The notes beneath the pieces are model-generated. The model saw nothing but the letters and a program-made list of their open reading frames with translations, did no database searches and had not been told where the DNA came from. Positions 26,887-34,390 of a DNA stretch of 64,000 bases are shown piece by piece. Each line of letters opens with the position of its first letter. Positions within the stretch are counted from its first letter, which is position 1. A program made the position numbers and the translations under genes. Origin of the DNA: Flavobacterium sp. SUN052 (GTDB lineage Bacteria > Bacteroidota > Bacteroidia > Flavobacteriales > Flavobacteriaceae); NCBI RefSeq assembly GCF_028867935.1, contig NZ_JAPQNS010000011.1, positions 62,001-126,000 on the forward strand, in the 5' to 3' direction.

Positions 26887-27639
26887 TTAAAGGCCCACAC
26901 CACCCGTCACTTCTATGCGCTGGCCGTTGACCCATTTCGCATCTTCACTACATAGAAATGCCACTACACCGCCAATATCATCAGGCAACCCAACCCGTCC
27001 CAGAGCGGTAATGCCTTTTACAAAATCCCGTATTTCTGGCGAATCCTGCATGGTACTGCCACCAAAAATAGCACCCGGTGCCACTACATTGGCGCTGATT
27101 CTCCGTGGCCCCAGTTCCAGGGCAAGGTATCTGGTGTAGACATCGATGGCACCTTTCATGATCGCATAGGCGGACGCACCCGCAAAGGTCTGGCGGGAAA
27201 CGGCGGATGAGATATTAACGATCCGGCCACCGTCCTGCAGATAGCCTAGTGCTTTCTGGGTAAAAAAGTAGACGCCTTTTAGATGGACGTTCATCATTTC
27301 GTCGAATTGTGCTTCGGTCGTTTCAGCGACTGGAGCGGTCACGCTGGTGCCGGCATTGTTGATAAGGAAATCGAAGCGGTCCGTCGCAAATTTATCGTGC
27401 AGTACGGCTTTTAGTTGGTCGAAGAAAGCAGGGAAGCCACTGGTTTCCGAGATGTCGAGCGGCAGTGCAACGGCTTTACGGCCAACCGATTGGATTGCAG
27501 CAACGGTAGCTTCTGTTTCTGATTGGTTACTGCGGTAGGTAAACACGATGTCGACGCCTTTTTGCGCCAGGTTCATCGCAATGTCCTTGCCTATTCCACG
27601 GCTTCCGCCGGTAATGAGTGCTATTTTCTGGGTTGTCAT
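26887..27639 (-). CDS. SDR-family oxidoreductase
   Basis: 250-aa classical short-chain dehydrogenase/reductase. Cofactor motif TGGSRGIG at 10-17, NNAG at 94-97, catalytic Ser145, Tyr158 and Lys162 (YAIMK), and the C-terminal WVNGQRIEVTGGVGL. An Arg after the first beta strand (TYRSNQ) suggests NADP preference. Closest in look to 3-oxoacyl-ACP reductase-like SDRs, but substrate cannot be fixed. It lies 78 bp downstream of an AraC-family gene on the same strand with a dyad between them. Confidence 0.88.
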   Translation of the reverse strand: MTTQKIALITGGSRGIGKDIAMNLAQKGVDIVFTYRSNQSETEATVAAIQSVGRKAVALPLDISETSGFPAFFDQLKAVLHDKFATDRFDFLINNAGTSVTAPVAETTEAQFDEMMNVHLKGVYFFTQKALGYLQDGGRIVNISSAVSRQTFAGASAYAIMKGAIDVYTRYLALELGPRRISANVVAPGAIFGGSTMQDSPEIRDFVKGITALGRVGLPDDIGGVVAFLCSEDAKWVNGQRIEVTGGVGL

Positions 27640-27641
27640 CT

Positions 27642-27676
27642 GACTTTTGTATTAACTGAAAACGAATACAAAAGTC
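27642..27676 (-). promoter_or_regulatory. Candidate operator dyad in front of the SDR gene
   Basis: GACTTTTGTATT (27642-27653) and its exact inverse (27665-27676) are separated by 11 nt. The dyad ends 2 nt before the SDR ATG in the 78-bp gap behind the AraC gene. Spacing of about two helical turns between arm centres fits a dimeric regulator; the AraC protein is the obvious candidate. Alternatively it is an RNA hairpin affecting initiation. Confidence 0.55.
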
Positions 27677-27717
27677 CGGCAAATGAACACAGCAGGGTTT
27701 GTTGCCGTCAATCAATT

Positions 27718-28668
27718 TTATGTATAATTCAAACTTTCTGTCTGACGGCGAAAGGCGCCGGGAGAAAAAGAAGTTTCGCTTTTGAAGAATTTGGCGAAAT
27801 GCGCGAAGTCCGAAAAACCCAGGCTGTCGGCGATCTCGGCAATGGTCCAGTCGGTGTGGAGCAGCAATGCTCTGGCCTCCTGCACAATGCGGCCCGAGAT
27901 GAGTTCTGTGGTTGTCAGTCCAGTGGACTCCCGGAGTACTTTATTCAAATGGTTCACGTGTACCGAGAGCTGGTCAGCGAACTGTTTTGCCGTGCGTAAT
28001 GCGATTTTTTGCTGCGGATTTTCAAGCGGGAATTGCCTTTCCAGTAACTCGATAAACAACGAGGTCGTTCGGGCAAATGCGCTGTGATTGGGATGCAACA
28101 TTGTAGTTGATTGCAGCTTTTGCCCGATGTGTACAAGCTCGAGTGTGTAAGCACGCAACAGGTCATATTTATAGGTATAGTTTGACGTGATCTCGGCCTC
28201 CATATTGTCAAAAATACCTCTCACACGGGCAGCCTGGGTTTCTGACAACGCGTAAACCGCGTGTTCCGGGGATTTAAAAATGGGCAGCTCGTCGAGAATC
28301 ACGCCACTTTGGGTCGGGTGGAGGAAGTCTGCTGTGAACACACAAAACTGTCCGCTTTGCCTGCCAATGGGTAACCAGGTAAACGGACTTTTGGGCGTGG
28401 AGAAGATCAGGGACGGCTGTGTGATCTCTACGGTGCGGTCGGGATACTCGGCCCGTGATTTTCCGGTCAGAAAACTGATCTTATAAAAGGCACGGCAGGC
28501 GTAGGGTATTGCCGGTTTTTCGCGGCTTGTCTGCGTAAGTTCGGTCAGGTTGAACACGTTAAAATGCCCCACTTCGTGCTGAATACCTTCTGGTAGTAAT
28601 GCGCTCAGTTCGGTTGAAGTGCCGTTGGACAGGCTGCTGCAAAGTTCTTCAAAGGAGGTTACGCCCAT
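27718..28668 (-). CDS. AraC-family transcriptional regulator
   Basis: 316 aa. The C-terminal ~100 residues carry two helix-turn-helix units: AKQFADQLSVHVNHLNKVLRE and WTIAEIADSLGFSDFAHFAKFFK, then the closing FSPGAFRR. The N-terminal ~200 residues form a cupin-like sensing domain (VEITQPSLIFSTPKSPF). It probably controls the downstream SDR gene, since the pair is isolated between convergent or co-oriented unrelated genes and a 12-bp dyad lies between them. Confidence 0.92.
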   Translation of the reverse strand: MGVTSFEELCSSLSNGTSTELSALLPEGIQHEVGHFNVFNLTELTQTSREKPAIPYACRAFYKISFLTGKSRAEYPDRTVEITQPSLIFSTPKSPFTWLPIGRQSGQFCVFTADFLHPTQSGVILDELPIFKSPEHAVYALSETQAARVRGIFDNMEAEITSNYTYKYDLLRAYTLELVHIGQKLQSTTMLHPNHSAFARTTSLFIELLERQFPLENPQQKIALRTAKQFADQLSVHVNHLNKVLRESTGLTTTELISGRIVQEARALLLHTDWTIAEIADSLGFSDFAHFAKFFKSETSFSPGAFRRQTESLNYT

Positions 28669-28967
28669 AGTGATCTTTTGTGAAAATCAAATTTTCTTGA
28701 TAACCAGAAAGCGCGGCTATCCGTTTAGATCAATACCAGTATAATAAAATACAGCTATTTTAAACAGTACGACGAAATGGTTGGACTGCTTACAAGTAGG
28801 CACTGTTTGATGATATGGGTGATATAAAATCAGCAGATGCGACTCTCTCAACCAGAACAACTCGACCAAGCTTTTTAAACATTGACTCAGTTGCCTCTAA
28901 TTGCCGTCTCACAAATCAATAGCTCGAATTGCTGTCGTTGAGTGAGTTCATACGACACGACCAATAA
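28669..28967. other. Intergenic region between AraC gene and dcp
   Basis: 299 bp, AT-rich relative to neighbours, containing the araC promoter and whatever follows dcp. I see no long dyad, no TAnnTTTG element on the minus strand and no credible ORF. Confidence 0.35.
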
Positions 28968-31142
28968 TTACACATCCTTCATCAATCCCCGCCGACGAAG
29001 CAGTGGCTTGATGTCGGGTTCGGCACCCCGGAATTTGCGGTAGAGCGACATGGGGTCTTCGGTGCCGCCCCGTTCGAGCACATTTTTGCGGAACGACTGG
29101 GCCGACTTTTGATCGAACAACCCTTTTTGTTTGAACACCTCAAACGCATCGGCATCGAGCACCGCCGACCAGATGTAGCTGTAGTATCCGGCCGAATAAC
29201 CGCCTGCGAAGATGTGCTGGAAGTACGTGCTCCGGTAACGCGGAGGAATCTGGTCGATCAACCCGATCTTATCCATAGCCTGCTTCTCAAAAGCCAGCAC
29301 ATCGGTGGGTATTTCACCCGGTTTCAGCGTGTGGTAGGCCATGTCGAGCAGCGAAGCCGCCAGATATTCGCTTGTTTCAAAACCTTGGTTGAACAGGCTG
29401 GTCTTTTTGATCTTGTCGATCAGCGCATCGGGAATAACGGCCCCGGTCTGATAGTGCTTGGCAAAAAGCTTCAGCATTTCGGGCTCTACCGCCCAGTTCT
29501 CCATAATTTGCGAGGGCAACTCCACAAAATCGCGCGGCACCGACGTACCCGACTGACTGCCGTAATGCACGTTCGACAGCAGACCATGCAGGGCGTGGCC
29601 GAATTCATGGAAGAACGTGCTGACTTCGTTCAGGGAAAGCAGCGCCGGTTCGTTACCCGTTGGTTTGGAGAAGTTGCAGACGATTGAAACAACCGGGGTT
29701 ATTTTCTTACCCTTGTCAACTTCCTGCCGCCGGTAGCTGGTCATCCAGGCACCACCGCGTTTGCTGGCCCGTGGAAAAAAGTCCATGTAGATCAATCCTA
29801 TGTGGCGTCCATCGGCTTCTTTCACTTCATACGCCATAGCATCTTCGTGGTATACGGGGACATCCGTACGGCGTTCGAAGCGCAGGCCATAAAGTCGGCT
29901 TGTTAGGGTAAAAATGCCCTCACGCACACTTTCGAGTGAGAAATAAGGGCGCAGTTCCTGCTCATCGAGAGCATATTTTTCTTTCCGCAGTTTCTCGGCG
30001 TAATATCGCCAGTCCCAACTGGCCAGTTTTGCACCACCAGCCGCCGGGTCTTTGTCCATCATTGCCTGCAAATCGGCGGCTTCCTGCTTCGCCACAGGCA
30101 CCGTAGCCTCCCAGAGCTGATTCAGCAACTGAGCCACTTTCTCCGGGGTCTGGGCCATGCTTTCTTCCAGCCCATAAGCCGCGTGGTTGTCGTAGCCCAG
30201 CAGTTGGGCTTTCTCGGCCCGAAGCGCCACCATGCTCGACATAATTGCCTTGTTGTCGCGCTCGTTGCTGTGGTTGCCCCGTTCGAGGTAGGCCGCGAAG
30301 ATCTGTTCGCGTAGTTTCCGGTTGTCAGCGTACTGCAAAAACGGCATGATGCTTGGATTTTGCAGCGTGAATACCCATTTACCCTCCGACAACTTTCGCT
30401 TTTTGGCTTCGTCAGCAGCAGCAGCGACAACCGAGGCCGGCAGGCCTTTCAGATCGTCGGCCTTGTCGATCACCAGCGTGTAGGCGTTGTTTTCGGCAAG
30501 CAGGTTCTGACCAAACTTCAGCGTCAGCACCGACAGTTCGCCGTTGATTTTGCGTAGGCGTTCCTGTTTGTCGGCGGTAAGAGCAGCCCCGTTCCGAACA
30601 AAGTTTTTGTACATTTTTTCCAGCAGTCGCTGTTGATCGCCCGAGAGTTTTAGCTTGGCCCGCTGCTCATACACGGCTTTCACCCGGCCGAACAGGGTCG
30701 GATTCAGCATAATGTCGTCGCTGTGTTTGGCCAGTTTAGGAGCTACCGTCTGCGCAATTTTCTGCAACTGATCGTTGGTGTTGGCCCCATTGAGGTTTCC
30801 CAAAACGGTGTTGACCCGACGAAGCAAATCACCGCTTGCTTCGAGAGCTTCGACCGTGTTGGCAAAGGTTGGTGCCGCTGTCCGCTGGGTAATAGTCGCA
30901 ATTTCAGCCGTTTGCTGTTTAATTCCCTCCTCAATGGCCGGTTCGAAATGTTCGGGCTTGATCTGATCGAAGGGCGGCACACCAAACGGGGTATTGTAGG
31001 TACTAAAGAACGGATTCGCTGCGGTCGGTGGGTCGATGGTAACGGCAGACCGGTCCGGCGGAGCGGTGTCAGGCGTGTCGGCGTCAGTCGCAAAAGCAGT
31101 CATAACGGTTGTTAGCGCAAAAAGAGTAAGTCCAAATTTCAT
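28968..31142 (-). CDS. dcp: M3-family peptidyl-dipeptidase (Dcp-like), exported
   Basis: 724 aa. Signal peptide MKFGLTLFALTTVMTAFA. The thimet-oligopeptidase fold carries the zinc motif HEFGHALHG near residue 508 with the downstream Glu in FVELPSQIMENW near 540. The family block YGLEESMAQTPEKV lies near 325 and GYSAGYYSYIWSAVLDADAF near 650. It cleaves dipeptides or short peptides from oligopeptides in the periplasm. The C-terminal PDIKPLLRRRGLMKDV is the sequence duplicated as a remnant at 26758-26808. Confidence 0.92.
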   Translation of the reverse strand: MKFGLTLFALTTVMTAFATDADTPDTAPPDRSAVTIDPPTAANPFFSTYNTPFGVPPFDQIKPEHFEPAIEEGIKQQTAEIATITQRTAAPTFANTVEALEASGDLLRRVNTVLGNLNGANTNDQLQKIAQTVAPKLAKHSDDIMLNPTLFGRVKAVYEQRAKLKLSGDQQRLLEKMYKNFVRNGAALTADKQERLRKINGELSVLTLKFGQNLLAENNAYTLVIDKADDLKGLPASVVAAAADEAKKRKLSEGKWVFTLQNPSIMPFLQYADNRKLREQIFAAYLERGNHSNERDNKAIMSSMVALRAEKAQLLGYDNHAAYGLEESMAQTPEKVAQLLNQLWEATVPVAKQEAADLQAMMDKDPAAGGAKLASWDWRYYAEKLRKEKYALDEQELRPYFSLESVREGIFTLTSRLYGLRFERRTDVPVYHEDAMAYEVKEADGRHIGLIYMDFFPRASKRGGAWMTSYRRQEVDKGKKITPVVSIVCNFSKPTGNEPALLSLNEVSTFFHEFGHALHGLLSNVHYGSQSGTSVPRDFVELPSQIMENWAVEPEMLKLFAKHYQTGAVIPDALIDKIKKTSLFNQGFETSEYLAASLLDMAYHTLKPGEIPTDVLAFEKQAMDKIGLIDQIPPRYRSTYFQHIFAGGYSAGYYSYIWSAVLDADAFEVFKQKGLFDQKSAQSFRKNVLERGGTEDPMSLYRKFRGAEPDIKPLLRRRGLMKDV

Positions 31143-31285
31143 TTGAGAGAGCCGTTTGGGAGCAAGTTTGCTGTGTATAATCCCTCAAAAATACGCATTT
31201 TGATTCCATCCCCGACGGGTATTAAACCGAAAAGACTTGCCACAGACAGTAGCAAGCCTTTCCAATTTAAGTATGGCAAAACGAT

Positions 31286-31315
31286 ACTCCTTACTGCTTC
31301 ACTCCTTACTGCTTC
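31286..31315. repeat. 15-bp exact tandem duplication over a stop codon
   Basis: ACTCCTTACTGCTTC occurs twice back to back (31286-31300, 31301-31315). The second copy holds the stop codon of the T9SS protein gene, so the first copy repeats its last codons and stop outside the gene. A simple slippage event. Confidence 0.8.
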
Positions 31316-32226
31316 ACAATCTTTTTGGCAACCTGCTTGCCCTGCACCAATCCGCGAACAAAATAAACGCCAGCCGGTAGGCTCGAAACCACAAATCGGG
31401 TGGAATTGAACCCCGCCTTCGCATTCAGCGCACTGCTTTGTTTTGTCGTTCCCTGCATGTCGAGCAGGTCAAACTTTACGTCCGACTGATCGGCAGAACT
31501 GAAATATTTGACCTCGATTACGTCGGTTGCCGGATTAGGGTAAGCCTGTAGCGATAGCGTGGCAATATCTTCTTTGGGGTCAGCTAAAACCACACCCAGT
31601 TGCGCCTGTTTCTGTTTCAGCACCTCATCCAGCGAGATTACCCCATTCATTTGCTCCAGCGGCCGGGCCGACGTGGATGCCCGTTGACCAGAACGAGTGT
31701 AAAAGCTACCCCGAATATTGAGGGCCATCTTCGTTTCGGCAAACTGCACAAATTTGTCGTCGGTGGTTAATACCTTCACCTTCTCCGGCTCTCCACCCTG
31801 CCCTTTAAACGTAAACATGGCAATGGGCTCTCCACTGGCAAACTGCCCGTAATTAGTTTCCTGTGGGTTTTTACCAATCACATAGTAGGCCCAGTCGGCT
31901 CCGCTCTCCGATGCCGTGAATCCTTCGGGAGCCACCAGCTTATACGGTGCTTTGTCCCAGTTCCCTCTGATATCGCGTATGGTTGTCACCACAAAATCTT
32001 TGGGGACTTTCAGCGAAAACTGCGCCGTTGCCCCCCGGTCTTCGGTCTCCGGGTTGTTGGCGTTGGGTGTGTTGTAGTTGGGAACGATCCAGGCCGTGTA
32101 CAGCGCAGTGGTTGGTTCGTAGGTAACCATGTACCGCACTTCACTCGACGACACCATGACATTACTTTGCGCCCGAACAAAGGGGCTACAAAGCCAGACA
32201 AATATTATAAAACCAATGTTTTTCAT
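31306..32226 (-). CDS. Secreted protein with shared N-module and T9SS type A C-terminal domain
   Basis: 306 aa. Signal peptide MKNIGFIIFVWLCSPFVRAQ. Residues ~27-205 are the operon's shared N-terminal module (VTYEPTTALYTAWIVPNYN, then QFSLKVPKDF, IRGNWDKAPYKL, YYVIGKNPQETNYGQF and SFYTRSGQ). Residues ~225-306 form a classic T9SS type A sorting domain: LQAYPNPATDVIEVKYF, FDLLDMQG and LPAGVYFVRGLVQGKQVAKKIVKQ. It is therefore predicted to cross the outer membrane by the gliding/secretion machinery and be attached to the surface. Last gene of the four-gene unit, 9 bp after the 418-aa gene. It may be the core surface partner for the larger proteins, which lack this signal. Confidence 0.88.
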   Translation of the reverse strand: MKNIGFIIFVWLCSPFVRAQSNVMVSSSEVRYMVTYEPTTALYTAWIVPNYNTPNANNPETEDRGATAQFSLKVPKDFVVTTIRDIRGNWDKAPYKLVAPEGFTASESGADWAYYVIGKNPQETNYGQFASGEPIAMFTFKGQGGEPEKVKVLTTDDKFVQFAETKMALNIRGSFYTRSGQRASTSARPLEQMNGVISLDEVLKQKQAQLGVVLADPKEDIATLSLQAYPNPATDVIEVKYFSSADQSDVKFDLLDMQGTTKQSSALNAKAGFNSTRFVVSSLPAGVYFVRGLVQGKQVAKKIVKQ

Positions 32227-32235
32227 GGCTTTGAT

Positions 32236-33492
32236 TTAAATACGTGATTTAGTTTTTCGAATAACAACAGGGACACATAATGCAGGTGGACAGCAGTTTC
32301 CATCTTCAACAACAATGGGGCAGCAGCCACTTAAAGGGCAACTTCCACTGGCCGACGTAACTGTGTATATGCCTGATTGGGTAATTGAAATAGAATTACC
32401 CGTTGCAAACAAGGTTCCGTTTCTGAACCAGCGGACATCCTGATAACTGCTGAGAATACTGACCAGAAATTCATCGCCCGTACAAAGCCGTACCGGCACA
32501 CTGGCACAAACCGACGCTTCGTTATTGGCGAGGTTGGTATCCTGACTGCCCGTTGCCGTCACACTAGCGGTATTCACAAGCACCCCCTCGGTTTGAACAC
32601 CCACTGTCAACACAAGCGTTGCCACTTCGCCAGCAGTCAGGTCGCCCACGGTCCAGACGCCGGTTGTAGCGTTGAAACTACCGCGAGAGGGCGTTGGTAT
32701 TCCCTGTAACAGCATCGAACCGTTAAGCATGAGCGTGTCTACCACGCTGACACCTACGGCATTGCCCGGACCCAAATTTTGAACCGTTATGGTAAAACTT
32801 AGCGATGAGCCGATAGCCGCTACCGACTGACTTACCAGTTTTGTAATGAGCAGATCGGCGTTGGCCGGAGGCACAGCGCTACACTGAGCGGGTGGTCCCG
32901 CTACTGTTCGAAACTGCTCCAGCGGATTCTGATTACCACCCGAGGGTTGCCCCGAAACAGAATAGAAACTGTTGGCTACGTTAAGAGAAAATTTCAGGTT
33001 GGCCTGCGAAATAAACGAGTTTCCCGGCTCCAGCGGACTCACAGCCCCAAAGCAGCCGCTACCCCGGAAGGTAAACAGAGCCACCGGAGTGCCACTCACA
33101 AACGGACCATAGTTCGTTTCCGACGGCGATTTACCAATTACATAATAGTTCACGGCAGGGTCCAGTCCCGAACCTGCCCAGTCCTGGTTGGGGTTGCCTG
33201 GCCCCAGGCGCAGGGGTTCTTTATCCCACGTTCCCCGGACATCCGTAATGTCTACGATTGAGAATGAAGCCGGTACTTTGAGGGTGAACTGAGCTGTTCC
33301 CCCTCGTTCGGTGGCTCCTGCGTTGTTCGCGTTGGGAAGGCTATATCGGGGAACTACCCAGGCAGTGTAGCGGTCTGTAGTCTGGTCATACGTCACCTGA
33401 TAATCTACCACATTGGCAGACTGTTGAGCGTGGCTCGTCCAGGCCGTAAGACTTAAGTAGCTCCAAATCAGTACGCTTACAAATCGTTTCAT
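32236..33492 (-). CDS. Secreted protein: shared N-module, DUF11 domain, Cys-rich C-terminus
   Basis: 418 aa from ATG 33492 (MKRFVSVLIWSYLSLTAWTSHAQ, a signal peptide); the frame extends upstream only through a TTG codon. Residues ~27-215 are the shared N-module, ending SFYSVSGQPSGGNQNPLEQF. A DUF11/CARDB-type beta-sandwich follows at ~222-335 (ITVQNLGPGNAVGVSVVD). Then an Ig-like segment (VRWFRNGTLFATGNSISI) and a Cys-rich tail SGCCPIVVEDGNCCPPALC ending in VPVVIRKTKSRI. No T9SS type A motif is visible. The Cys-rich tail with basic end is a form I recall from other Cytophagales surface proteins, role unknown. Gaps to neighbours are 9 and 71 bp. Confidence 0.8.
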   Translation of the reverse strand: MKRFVSVLIWSYLSLTAWTSHAQQSANVVDYQVTYDQTTDRYTAWVVPRYSLPNANNAGATERGGTAQFTLKVPASFSIVDITDVRGTWDKEPLRLGPGNPNQDWAGSGLDPAVNYYVIGKSPSETNYGPFVSGTPVALFTFRGSGCFGAVSPLEPGNSFISQANLKFSLNVANSFYSVSGQPSGGNQNPLEQFRTVAGPPAQCSAVPPANADLLITKLVSQSVAAIGSSLSFTITVQNLGPGNAVGVSVVDTLMLNGSMLLQGIPTPSRGSFNATTGVWTVGDLTAGEVATLVLTVGVQTEGVLVNTASVTATGSQDTNLANNEASVCASVPVRLCTGDEFLVSILSSYQDVRWFRNGTLFATGNSISITQSGIYTVTSASGSCPLSGCCPIVVEDGNCCPPALCVPVVIRKTKSRI

Positions 33493-33563
33493 AATATAGC
33501 TGAGTTTCAACGTTCAACAAGTTTGGAGGTAGCCTGGCCGTATGCCAGACTACCCCGAAACAC

Positions 33564-34390
33564 TTAAGGCAACTGCTCCCGAATGGTGAAGAAGGGTAAC
33601 CGGAAGCTGTTGCCCGGATGATTTCTAACCACATTCAGATAAATGAACTCTACATCATTGTTTGTACCCTGGAAAATTACCTGACCGTCCAGGTTCACGT
33701 CGCCCACCTGATAACCCCGCATCTTAAAGGAAGGTGATTTCAGGCCATTGGCCACTGCATTGATCACCAGTTGGTAAGGCTGGTTCACGTCGTTGTTCGA
33801 GCCCTGGTAAATGACCAGGTTACGAGGTGTACTGGCACCGTTATCGTTCAATACGTTACCAGCCCACATGGCTACACCCTGTTGCACGACCACCTGCGCC
33901 TGATCTACGGCTACCTGCGAATAGCTGGTAGTGCCTGTATACGTGAATGTTGGCGTGTTAGGCGTCCGGAAATCAACAATTGATGTTGTAGCCGACAAGG
34001 GCAGCGCCGTCTGGCTCATAACACCCAGGTGATTGCGGTGACGAATAGCCACAAAGTAGTTACCCGACAAAGCCTGTAGGAACGTCAGTGAAGACACCCC
34101 GTCGACCTCAACAATATCCCCATCGCGCTGCAACAGAGCCGCCCGGCTGTCGATAATGGTCGAAGAACTAGTGGCTGAGCGCAGTTCAACGAACACCCAA
34201 TCAACAATGGCGTCGGCTCCGGTAACGGCCGTCACGCTGGCAGCCATAGTACCAACCGGTGTGATTGGGTTAAGCGTTGCGTAAGGGTGAGTAGCTGGCA
34301 GGTAACCCGCAGCCCGTAGATCATCGCGCATCAGCGCACCTGACGTAACACCAAACAGGGCACCTTGTAAGTACACCTGTGGCAACAGTC
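33564..34390 (-). repeat. C-terminal module, copy 1 (in the 1196-aa gene)
   Basis: Encodes ~275 aa starting VRLLPQVYLQGALFGV. It is about 85% identical in protein to 37229-38065 by eye, with long DNA identities such as the stretch around 33973-34005. The module resembles a C-terminal region I recall from many Bacteroidota surface proteins (MxDxLRAxGxLP, IVDWVxVELR, LLQRDGDxVxVDGVSS, VAxRHRNHLGVMS, GDVNxDGxVxxxGxxND, EQLP). Confidence 0.85.

Noticed and set aside
29109..29687. 192-aa plus-strand ORF opposite dcp
   Set aside because: Antisense to a well-supported M3 peptidase gene; no family features.
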